Assembly: GCA_027000105.1 (NCBI GenBank)
Contig: JALTOP010000141.1
Span: forward strand, 4,225-22,322
Length of the DNA stretch: 18,098 nt
Direction: 5' to 3'
From: Planctomycetaceae bacterium
GTDB lineage: Bacteria; Planctomycetota; Planctomycetia; Planctomycetales; Planctomycetaceae
Numbering within the stretch: the first letter of the stretch is position 1; every line of letters begins with the position of its first letter. Below are positions 6,519-13,636 of the stretch, in pieces. The position numbers and the translations under genes were made by a program. The notes beneath the pieces were generated by a model. The model saw only the letters and a list, made by a program, of their open reading frames with translations. It did not search any database and had not been told where the DNA came from.

Positions 6519-7777
6519 TGCGCATCGTCTATATTCATCAATACTTCAATACACCTGAGATGTCGGGAGGGACGAGGTCTTTCGAAATGGCCCGTCGTCT
6601 GGTTGCCGCAGGACACGAAGTTCACATGGTGACATCCGACAGAAAGCAGGCCCCCTCTGCCGGGAAAGAATGGCGGGAAACGGTCGAAGCGGGTATTCAT
6701 GTCCATTGGCTCCCGTGCCATTACAATAACCAGCTGACCATTCCCCAACGGTTGAAAGCCTTTTCCCGTTTTGCCGTGAAGGCGTGCCAGAAGGCGAAAT
6801 CCCTGAATGGGGATGTTGTTTTCGCCTCCAGCACCCCTTTGACGATCGGGATCCCCGGCGTTTATGCGAGCCGACGCGGTAACGTTCCGCTGGTGTTTGA
6901 AGTACGGGATTTATGGCCAGCCGTTCCCATTGCCATGGGAGTTTTGAGAAATCCCGTCGCCTGTTTCGCGGCAAAGCGGCTGGAACGATGGATCTATCGA
7001 CATGCCAGTGAAATTGTCGCTCTTGCCCCGGGTATGCGTGATGGAATTCTCGCTCAGGGAATTGCTCCGGAAAAAGTTCATGTGATTCCCAACAGTTGTG
7101 ATTTCGATCTGTTCCGCGTGCCTGAAGAACTGGGAAAGGAATTTCGTTCCCGATACGAATGGCTTGGGAATAGACCGATGATCTCCTACACCGGAACGCT
7201 GGGACGGGTCAACAATGTCCAATACATGGCGCAAATTGCCTCTCATGCGTTGAAGATCAATCCGGAACTTCGTTTTGTTGTTGTCGGCAGCGGAGCCGAG
7301 CAGGAAGCGGTTGCAGCGGAGGCTCGAAGACTTGGCGTGCTCGATCTCAACTTTTTCATGCTGGGACAACTGCCGAAAAAGGAGATGCCGGCGATCATGT
7401 CTGCGTCGACAATCTGCACTTCCTTCGTTTCAGAAATTCCAATTTTGAAAGATAATTGTGCCAACAAGGTTTTCGACTCTCTGGCGGCACAGCGCCCCAT
7501 CGCCGTGAATCATGGGGGCTGGCTGGGAGAGTTGATCGAAGAGCGAAACTGCGGTATTCAACTTCCTAATGCCGATGCTGCGGAGGCGGCTCAACTGTTC
7601 AACCGGAGGTTGACAGATGAAAAATGGTTGACGAACGCACGAAAAGAAGCCGTCCGCCTGGGAGAAGAACAGTTCAATCGGGATAAACTGGCGGCCCGGT
7701 TGGAATCGGTTCTGAGAAGAGCCGTGGGAGATGGCAGTCATGAACGACAGATAGAAAACGCAAAAAAAGCGGCGTAG
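6518..7777 (+). CDS. Family 4 glycosyltransferase, WbuB-like
   Basis: This 419-residue GT-B glycosyltransferase starts 'MRIVYIHQYFNTPEMSGGTR', the N-terminal donor/acceptor loop typical of WbuB-type enzymes (L-FucNAc transferases and relatives). 'VFEVRDLWP' (127-135) and 'AKRLERWIYRHASEIVALAP' (152-171) continue this pattern. The C-terminal Rossmann half carries 'VHVIPNSCDFDLFR' (187-200), 'ISYTGTLGRVNNVQYM' (222-237), 'FVVVGSGAEQE' (253-263) and 'NKVFDSLAAQRPIAVN' (316-331), which stands where GT4 enzymes hold the nucleotide-binding E-x7-E motif; here an Asp (320) replaces the usual first glutamate. It would add one sugar to a lipid-linked repeat unit on the cytoplasmic face of the inner membrane. 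Its start overlaps the sulfotransferase stop by one base (TGATG), so the two are translated together. Donor and linkage cannot be assigned. It is the last gene of the cluster visible on this strand before a 214-base gap. Confidence 0.9.
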   Translation: MRIVYIHQYFNTPEMSGGTRSFEMARRLVAAGHEVHMVTSDRKQAPSAGKEWRETVEAGIHVHWLPCHYNNQLTIPQRLKAFSRFAVKACQKAKSLNGDVVFASSTPLTIGIPGVYASRRGNVPLVFEVRDLWPAVPIAMGVLRNPVACFAAKRLERWIYRHASEIVALAPGMRDGILAQGIAPEKVHVIPNSCDFDLFRVPEELGKEFRSRYEWLGNRPMISYTGTLGRVNNVQYMAQIASHALKINPELRFVVVGSGAEQEAVAAEARRLGVLDLNFFMLGQLPKKEMPAIMSASTICTSFVSEIPILKDNCANKVFDSLAAQRPIAVNHGGWLGELIEERNCGIQLPNADAAEAAQLFNRRLTDEKWLTNARKEAVRLGEEQFNRDKLAARLESVLRRAVGDGSHERQIENAKKAA

Positions 7778-7799
7778 ATCTGCGTACTGATGTGATACA

Positions 7800-7827
7800 C
7801 TGGTTATGATGACGAGCTGGTTATGAT
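7800..7827. repeat. 11-base direct repeat, period 17
   Basis: CTGGTTATGAT occurs at 7800-7810 and 7817-7827 separated by GACGAG. CTGGCG-type motifs at 7835, 7844 and 7854 follow at a period of 9-10 bases. All lie in the 214-base gap after the glycosyltransferase gene. Confidence 0.7.
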
Positions 7828-7991
7828 TGCCAGGCTGGCGCAACTGGCGGTGACTGGGTGGCGGGTATTGAATCCGTAGAGGTTCGAAACATGTGGTCAG
7901 GATGGTACGACGGCGGGACATGATATCGGCGGTATTAGATATTTTGCCGTCAGGGCAGAGCCTGAAAAGGCGATAGTTTTCAGGGATTAAA

Positions 7992-9239
7992 ATGTTTTCC
8001 ACTTGGGTACTCAATTCAATATTGCTTTGTGTCGGCGTTCTCGGGAGCATCTGGCTGTGGCCGGCTTGTGTGAATCGTCTTTACAGCTTGCCAATTCCCT
8101 GCAGTCGCCTTGATCGGCTTCGCAAGATACATGATGTCGCGATGCCTCTCGTCCCGATTCTACTTCTGGTAAGCGTGATACAACTCAGTCTCCAGCATCC
8201 GCAATCGACATCGGCTGCCGCTGTGATTTTGACGCAACCGGGCTGGTGGTCAATTCCCTGGGCATGCTCTCTGTTCGGATTTGGTGGCTTGCTGCTGACA
8301 ATTGCAACCCGACTGTTCCGCGCCTCTCCTCCCGGTTATCAGGTCTGTTCCCGTGAAATAATCGATGTTGAAGAGGAACTCGGTTACCCTCCCCGGGGAG
8401 AGGGGCCACACCAGGGAATGTTAAAGGTGCCGGGCAACCAGATATTCACCTTTGAAGCGAACGAGAAAAAGTTCCATTTCCCGCGACTTCACAAAGACCT
8501 GCACGAGATCACGATCCTGCACCTGAGTGACCTGCATTTTATTGGTACAATCGACCGCCCCTATTTTGAGAAGCTCTGCGAACGGGCAGCGAGTTGGAAT
8601 CCGGATCTGATCGTGTTCACCGGAGACCTGATCGATCGACAGGAACTGATTTCATGGCTGCCTCACACTCTGGGAAAGTTGCGTGCTCCGTTGGGCTGCT
8701 ATTACATTCTGGGAAATCACGATTGGCATCTGGATTGTGGGCCGATCCGTCAGCAGATGTTGGAACTCGGCTGGCAGAACTGTGCAGGTCGTGTTCGGGA
8801 AACGAAGTATCACGACGGAATCATTCAGATTGGCGGTGACGAACGCCCCTGGATGGGACACGCCCCAACTTTTGATACCGAACAGGATAACGCATTCAAA
8901 CTGCTGCTTTCGCACACACCGGATAACTTCCCGTGGGCACAACAACACGGAATCGACCTGATGCTTTCCGGACACAATCACGGGGGACAGGTCGTTCTTC
9001 CGATTATCGGGCCGCTTTATTCCCCCAGCAAATACGGGGTCAGATACGCGAATGGGGAATTCTACTCGGCTCCAACGACGATGCACGTTTCCCGCGGTGT
9101 TTCCGGGAAACATCCACTACGAATCAACTGTCGCCCGGAAATTACACTGATCCACCTGCTAAAAAAAACGGAAACCGTTGAAAGCAGAGAGGCAAAGACC
9201 GTTCTCGAAACTCCTCAGGTGTGTGCAGCAGAGGCGTGA
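7992..9239 (+). CDS. Membrane-anchored metallophosphoesterase (YkuE-like calcineurin fold)
   Basis: This 415-residue protein has three hydrophobic segments (about 4-27, 49-67, 87-107), a linker, then a catalytic domain from about 172. All metal-binding blocks of the calcineurin-like family are present in order: 'LHLSDLH' (Asp180, His182), 'FTGDLID' (Asp212), 'ILGNHDW' (Asn242, His243), 'LLSHTPD' (His308) and 'LSGHNHGGQ' (His328, His330). The 'PYFEKLCERAASWNPDLIVFTGDL' layout and 'SGHNHGGQVVLPIIGPL' resemble YkuE/YaeI-type phosphoesterases, some of which act on lipid-linked phosphates such as UDP-diacylglucosamine. The substrate here is unknown. The domain looks complete and no key residue is missing. 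AGGGA stands five bases before the ATG. It follows the polysaccharide cluster after a 214-base gap and is convergent with dnaE, so membership in either operon is unsupported. Confidence 0.88.
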   Translation: MFSTWVLNSILLCVGVLGSIWLWPACVNRLYSLPIPCSRLDRLRKIHDVAMPLVPILLLVSVIQLSLQHPQSTSAAAVILTQPGWWSIPWACSLFGFGGLLLTIATRLFRASPPGYQVCSREIIDVEEELGYPPRGEGPHQGMLKVPGNQIFTFEANEKKFHFPRLHKDLHEITILHLSDLHFIGTIDRPYFEKLCERAASWNPDLIVFTGDLIDRQELISWLPHTLGKLRAPLGCYYILGNHDWHLDCGPIRQQMLELGWQNCAGRVRETKYHDGIIQIGGDERPWMGHAPTFDTEQDNAFKLLLSHTPDNFPWAQQHGIDLMLSGHNHGGQVVLPIIGPLYSPSKYGVRYANGEFYSAPTTMHVSRGVSGKHPLRINCRPEITLIHLLKKTETVESREAKTVLETPQVCAAEA

Positions 9240-9294
9240 GAGAACACACCGAAGACGGGATCCCGACATCATCTTCCCATGCCGCAATTTCCCG

Positions 9295-9324
9295 TGCCGC
9301 CGCCTTCTTTGCTGCCGCTTTTTT
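9295..9324. repeat. 15-base tandem duplication between convergent genes
   Basis: TGCCGCCGCCTTCTT (9295-9309) and TGCTGCCGCTTTTTT (9310-9324) match at 12 of 15 positions. On the minus strand this reads KKAAA-KKAAA in the frame that continues past the dnaE stop codon. Confidence 0.5.
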
Positions 9325-9381
9325 CGACAATGCTATCCTTGAAACTGTTACGGTAGGCTCAATTACCGACACCTTCGGATT

Positions 9382-9397
9382 GCTGGTGTGTACCAGC
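9382..9397 (-). terminator. Hairpin just after dnaE, possible terminator
   Basis: GCTGGT (9382-9387) and ACCAGC (9392-9397) form a six-pair stem with a four-base loop, starting eight bases after the dnaE stop on the minus strand. No U-run follows. Being symmetric it could also serve the convergent phosphoesterase gene. Confidence 0.4.
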
Positions 9398-9405
9398 GGA
9401 ATCGT

Positions 9406-12400
9406 TCAACCGGTGTTCCGAGTTTTTTTCGGTGCGGAAACGTGAACCCGGTAATTCGTGTGGCCGAGGGTTTCGTCAAGCTCCTTGCAGAGACTATCAC
9501 TGACGGAAACTCCCAAAGTTGGAGCAGAGAGCGTGGTCCGAATGTGGAAGTCAGTATTGTCCGGGTCTGGCGTTTCCACGACAATTACAATACTTGTCTT
9601 GCCGGGGTATTTTTCAAGAACGCGACGGACTTTTTTCATATCTTCTTCGGTGTGAAAGCCGTGTCGAAACTTGATGGCCAGATGCTGGGTCATCTGTTTT
9701 TGTGCCGCCTCGATTGTCAGCAACCTGTTTACGACGATATTCGGCTCCCGTCCCCTGCGATCCACTCGTCCCTGGATGATGCAGATTTCATCGGGCACAA
9801 CCATTTCCTGATAACGGACATAATCATCCGGCCAGAGGATACAGCGGACAATGCCATCGGAATCTTCCAGATCGAAGTTGACATACCTGCTGTTTCCGTT
9901 GCGAGATGGTTTTTTGGTCGTCGCCTTTTTGATGGCAGCGATCATTCCGCCAATCAGCACTTCAGAACCGTCCTCGATTTCTGCCAGTTCTTTCGTCGTA
10001 TGCGAAACAAGCGGTGCCAACTGGTCAGCGAATTCCGCCAACGGATGCGATGTCAAATAGAAACCGAAAATTTCCTTTTCGCAGGTCAGTTTCTGCCCAT
10101 GAGTCCAGTCCGGTGCATCGGGAATTGTCGGAAGCATTTCCTCATTTATTTCGTTTTCCTCACCGCCGCCAAACAGGCTGCGTTGTCCACGCTGTCGATC
10201 CTTGAATTTTCGGGCAGCCATCTGAATTGCCATTTCCACGCACATCATATGCTGTTCGCGATTGGGGCCGAATACATCGAGCGCGCCGGCTTTAATCAGA
10301 ATTTCCAGAACACTTTTGGTGAGGATCTTCGGATCGACCCGTTCGCACAAATCGAAGATATTCTTGAAGGGGCCGTTTTTCTCACGTTCCTCGACAATTT
10401 CCAGTACGACATGCTCTCCCACTCCCTTGATGGCGGCCAATCCGAATGAGACGGCATCGCCAACAACTTTGAATTCGACGTGGGACCTGTTGATATCGGG
10501 GGGCAAAATATCGATATTCATGCGCCGACAATCGTCGGTGTGCTCTGAAATGCGATCGGAATTTTCCATCCCGCAGGAAAGCAGCGCCGCCATGAACTCG
10601 GGGGGATAGTGCGCTTTCAAATAGGCTGTTTGATACGCGATCGCGCCATAAGCCGTGCTGTGCGACTTGTTGAAACCGTAACCGGCGAATTTTTCGATCA
10701 GTTCCCACAACGTCTGGGCCACCTTCTGATCCATGCCCTGTTCCCGGGATCCTTCGATGAACTGGTCATGGAAAACCGCGATGATATCGAGCTTCTTTTT
10801 GCTGATGGCCTTGATGCATCGATACGCGGAAGAAAGTTCGATTCCTCCGACGCGATTGAGAATCCTCATCACCTGTTCCTGATAGACCATCACGCCGTAG
10901 GTCTCTTCAAGAATTTCATCCACAATCGGGTGCACCGTTGGTACCGGCTGCCGACCGTGTTTGACTTCGACGTACGTTCCCACCATCCCCCCTTCCAGAG
11001 GGCCCGGGCGGTACAAAGCCGAGGTCGCAATGATGTCCTCAAATTTGTCCGGCTTCATTTTGGTCAGCAGATCGCGCATCCCGCCCGATTCCAACTGGAA
11101 AATACCTTTCGTTTCTCCCCGCTGCAAAAGCGCGAACGTTTTTTCGTCATCGAGCGGAAAATCGATGGGACGCATGGTAAAATCGGGATGGGTTTCTTTC
11201 ACATTTTTCACGGCTTTGTCGAGAATGGTAAGATTTCGCAACCCGAGAAAGTCCATTTTCAGCAGACCAGCCCGCTCCACGTCGGTCCATTGGGTGATGA
11301 TATCCGTCTTGCCCGTGATGCGCTGCAGCGGAACATATTCATCGAGACGCCTGTCACCAATGACAACACCGGCCGCGTGCGTTCCTACATTTCGGGCCAG
11401 TCCTTCGAGACTGTTGGCGTAATCGAGCATCTCCCTGATTTGCGGATCCTGCTCATACTGTTCTTTCAATTCGGGAATGGTGTCGATTGCTTCCTGAAGT
11501 TTGATCCCCAGTTGCTCCGGTATCATCTTGGCAATTTCGTTGACGCGATGCAGGGGAACATCGAGAGCCCGTCCGACATCACGAATGGCCGCCTTGGCCT
11601 TGAGCGTGCCGAAGGTGCCAATTTGAGCCACACTTTCCTCACCATACTTCTCTTTGACATAATCGATCACCATTTGCCTGCGGTCTCTGCAGAAGTCGAT
11701 ATCGATATCGGGGGCTTCCGAGCGGCTCGGATCGAGAAAGCGTTCAAAAAGCAGATCGTATTTGATCGGGCAGACATCCCCCATACCGAGCAAATACGCG
11801 ACCAACGCTCCACAGGCAGAACCACGGGCGGTGCATGGAATACCCTTCTCCCGGGCAAAATGGACAAAATCCCAGACGATCAGGAAGTAACTGCTGTAGC
11901 CCATTTTTTCGATCACAGCCAATTCCGTCTCAAGCCGATCGAGATAGATTTGATCGGGATCATCGCCGTATCGCCATTTGATCCCTTCCAGGCACAGTTC
12001 GCGCAGATAGTCGACATCGGTCTTGCCGGCGGGGGGAGTGAAAACGGGAAAGTGACGGGCTTTCAAATCGAGTTCGATATCGCAACGGTCCGCAATTTCC
12101 TGACTGCGGGAAACGGCTTCCTCACAGTGTGGAAAGGCGGCATACATTTCTTCGGGCGTCCGCAAATGAAACTCATTGCTGTCGAGTTTCATCCGCTTTT
12201 CATCGTTGATGGTAGTACGCGTGTTGACGCACAATAGAATCTCGTGAGCCGGGGCATCTTCCCTGTTGAGATAATGAGCGTCGTTTGTTGCAACCAGCGG
12301 GAAGCCAAAACGATTCGCCAGATCGATCGTGCGATCCATGCACTCCTTCTGTATTTGTACTCCCGAATCCTGAATTTCCAGATAGAGTCGATCTCCAAAA

Positions 12401-12921
12401 ACTTTTTCGTACCAGCGCAGCAGTTCTTCGGCCTGATCCTGTTTGTCAGCCAACAGGTAATGAGAAAGTTCACTGGAGGCACAGCCAGAAAGACAGATGA
12501 TCCCTTCGCTATGGTCTTCGAGCAACTGCTTATCGATGCGGGGCTTGTAGTAGAACCCTTCCAGATAGGCGACCGAAGCCATCTTGACGAGATTTTTGAA
12601 ACCGACCTTGTTCTGTGCCAGCAGCGTCAAATGAAAACTCGCTTCTTTCATGCGCGACGCGCTGCGATCGGTTCGCTTCCCCGGTGCAATATAGGCTTCA
12701 TAACCGAGAATCGGATTCACCTCGGCAGCTTTGCATTTCTGATAGAACTCAAGCGCACCGAAAAGGTTCCCGTGATCGGTGATTGCCAACGAATTCATCC
12801 CGTTCGCCTTCACTTTCTCAAGCATATCGGGAATACGGTTGGCTCCATCAAGCAGACTGTAATGGCTGTGGCAGTGCAAATGGGCGAACGGACGGGACTC
12901 GGCAGCAGATTCTGAGCTCAT
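9406..12921 (-). CDS. dnaE: DNA polymerase III alpha subunit
   Basis: This 1171-residue replicative polymerase is of normal DnaE length. The N-terminal PHP domain holds all nine metal ligands expected of an active site: His14, His16 ('HLHCHSHYSLLDG'), Asp25, His50 ('TDHGN'), Glu75, His97, Cys147, Asp214 and His216 ('NDAHYL'). The polymerase core carries 'GSACGALVAYLLG' (367-379), the catalytic pair Asp407/Asp409 in 'APDIDIDFCRDRR' and the third aspartate 557 in 'LLKMDFLGLRNL', matching E. coli Asp401, Asp403 and Asp555. 'QRSLFG' (913-918) fits a beta-clamp-binding motif. An OB-fold region follows from about 987, then the tau-binding type tail. It polymerises DNA at the fork, and the intact PHP site suggests intrinsic 3'-5' proofreading as shown for DnaE1 of mycobacteria. 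The start at 12921 is chosen over an upstream ATG at 12969 because of the ribosome site GAGG six bases before it and because the extra 16 residues are unlike the family. Confidence 0.97.
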   Translation of the reverse strand: MSSESAAESRPFAHLHCHSHYSLLDGANRIPDMLEKVKANGMNSLAITDHGNLFGALEFYQKCKAAEVNPILGYEAYIAPGKRTDRSASRMKEASFHLTLLAQNKVGFKNLVKMASVAYLEGFYYKPRIDKQLLEDHSEGIICLSGCASSELSHYLLADKQDQAEELLRWYEKVFGDRLYLEIQDSGVQIQKECMDRTIDLANRFGFPLVATNDAHYLNREDAPAHEILLCVNTRTTINDEKRMKLDSNEFHLRTPEEMYAAFPHCEEAVSRSQEIADRCDIELDLKARHFPVFTPPAGKTDVDYLRELCLEGIKWRYGDDPDQIYLDRLETELAVIEKMGYSSYFLIVWDFVHFAREKGIPCTARGSACGALVAYLLGMGDVCPIKYDLLFERFLDPSRSEAPDIDIDFCRDRRQMVIDYVKEKYGEESVAQIGTFGTLKAKAAIRDVGRALDVPLHRVNEIAKMIPEQLGIKLQEAIDTIPELKEQYEQDPQIREMLDYANSLEGLARNVGTHAAGVVIGDRRLDEYVPLQRITGKTDIITQWTDVERAGLLKMDFLGLRNLTILDKAVKNVKETHPDFTMRPIDFPLDDEKTFALLQRGETKGIFQLESGGMRDLLTKMKPDKFEDIIATSALYRPGPLEGGMVGTYVEVKHGRQPVPTVHPIVDEILEETYGVMVYQEQVMRILNRVGGIELSSAYRCIKAISKKKLDIIAVFHDQFIEGSREQGMDQKVAQTLWELIEKFAGYGFNKSHSTAYGAIAYQTAYLKAHYPPEFMAALLSCGMENSDRISEHTDDCRRMNIDILPPDINRSHVEFKVVGDAVSFGLAAIKGVGEHVVLEIVEEREKNGPFKNIFDLCERVDPKILTKSVLEILIKAGALDVFGPNREQHMMCVEMAIQMAARKFKDRQRGQRSLFGGGEENEINEEMLPTIPDAPDWTHGQKLTCEKEIFGFYLTSHPLAEFADQLAPLVSHTTKELAEIEDGSEVLIGGMIAAIKKATTKKPSRNGNSRYVNFDLEDSDGIVRCILWPDDYVRYQEMVVPDEICIIQGRVDRRGREPNIVVNRLLTIEAAQKQMTQHLAIKFRHGFHTEEDMKKVRRVLEKYPGKTSIVIVVETPDPDNTDFHIRTTLSAPTLGVSVSDSLCKELDETLGHTNYRVHVSAPKKTRNTG

Positions 12922-12927
12922 ATCGAT

Positions 12928-12931
12928 CCTC
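12928..12931 (-). promoter_or_regulatory. Ribosome binding site fixing the dnaE start
   Basis: On the minus strand GAGG stands six bases before the ATG at 12921-12919. It selects this start over an upstream in-frame ATG at 12969. Confidence 0.7.
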
Positions 12932-13090
12932 AAAGAGCGAAAGCGGTTCCATCGAAAGCGTTCCCCCAACTGGAGAACAATTCCATTCTATCGACTGAAT
13001 CGATTCCGACAAGAGACCCCAGCACGGCTGGTCTGTTCTGACCACCGTAACCAAAATGAGATTTTCAAAAGTTTTCGCACCGTTCGTAAG

Positions 13091-13113
13091 CTTTAACCGT
13101 AGACTTTAACCGT
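13091..13113. repeat. 10-base direct repeat, period 13
   Basis: CTTTAACCGT occurs at 13091-13100 and 13104-13113, separated by AGA. It lies about 170 bases upstream of the dnaE start. Confidence 0.7.
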
Positions 13114-13236
13114 CAGTAGTACAAATCGCCTCTGCAGACTGAAAAATTGATGCTCTTACCCGATCGAGACCGGGCAAAAGGGGGGAATAAAAAGAAAATC
13201 GACATCCTGACACCTTCTCGGCTACTCTCGCCCTCG

Positions 13237-13270
13237 GTTCACTTGTAACAGTTCACCCGTAACAGTTCAC
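13237..13270. repeat. 14-base tandem repeat, about 2.4 copies
   Basis: GTTCACTTGTAACA (13237-13250), GTTCACCCGTAACA (13251-13264) and a partial GTTCAC (13265-13270) follow one another. The full units differ only at two central bases. Evenly spaced GTTCAC blocks could be binding sites for a regulator, but no known box matches. Confidence 0.75.
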
Positions 13271-13352
13271 CGCCTGGCTCAGGACGGAAACAGCATTCGA
13301 CCCGGAATCAGTAATGGTCGAATTCAAACATGTTGAAGTTTTGGTGACACCG

Positions 13353-13376
13353 CGTTAGCATGATGCACGTTAGCAT
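13353..13376. repeat. 9-base direct repeat, period 15
   Basis: CGTTAGCAT occurs exactly at 13353-13361 and 13368-13376 with GATGCA between. Confidence 0.65.
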
Positions 13377-13416
13377 AAAGCAGAGGTGGGAACCGGGGCA
13401 TTTGTCTGTTTTGGTT

Positions 13417-13452
13417 GGTTCATTGGCAGGTTCATCAGTTGGTTCGTTCGGG
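13417..13452. repeat. Degenerate 12-base tandem repeat, three copies
   Basis: GGTTCATTGGCA (13417-13428), GGTTCATCAGTT (13429-13440) and GGTTCGTTCGGG (13441-13452) share the GGTTC start at a strict 12-base spacing. A shorter TTCTGGT duplication follows at 13466-13481. Confidence 0.5.
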
Positions 13453-13636
13453 TTACTTCAACTGATTCTGGTGGTTCTGGTCGGTTTCAATCAATGGGGG
13501 CGTTGGGGCACCCCCGGTTGAGACGGCATCTCTGGTCGAGACCGGGTTGCGTGCCCTGCTGCGGTGGTTGTTTGTCAGGATCATTTCAGACCATTACCAA
13601 ACCGTCCCACATTGATCCAGGTTACAAGGGGAATCG

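Larger units (their letters stand above)
12922..13636. other. Divergent intergenic region, repeat-rich
   Basis: These 715 bases separate dnaE (-) from the secreted propeller gene (+) and must carry promoters for both, but no clear -35/-10 pair was found. They contain four short direct-repeat sets (13091-13113, 13237-13270, 13353-13376, 13417-13452), a small inverted repeat TGGTC-N6-GACCA (13029-13044), a stem CCCGAT/ACCGGG on a four-base loop (13159-13174) and a G5/C5 hairpin (13496-13515). No open frame looks like a real protein. Confidence 0.5.

Noticed and set aside
9142..9372. Separate 76-codon minus-strand gene with a GTG start after dnaE
   Set aside because: More than a third of it is antisense to the phosphoesterase 3' end, it has no proper ribosome site, and it lies in phase with dnaE, so it is better treated as a possible remnant tail (listed as a finding).
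10609..12237. Long plus-strand open frame of 542 codons (and another at 9388-10449)
   Set aside because: Both lie wholly or almost wholly antisense to dnaE, whose domains and catalytic residues are unmistakable. The translations show no known family; they are codon-bias shadows.
12922..12969. Sixteen-residue N-terminal extension of DnaE
   Set aside because: The ATG at 12921 has GAGG six bases upstream and puts the PHP histidines at positions 14 and 16, as in other DnaE proteins.
13091..13452. CRISPR array or origin iterons
   Set aside because: The repeats are too short, belong to unrelated sequence families, have no uniform spacers, and no cas genes or DnaA-box (TTATCCACA) sequence was seen.
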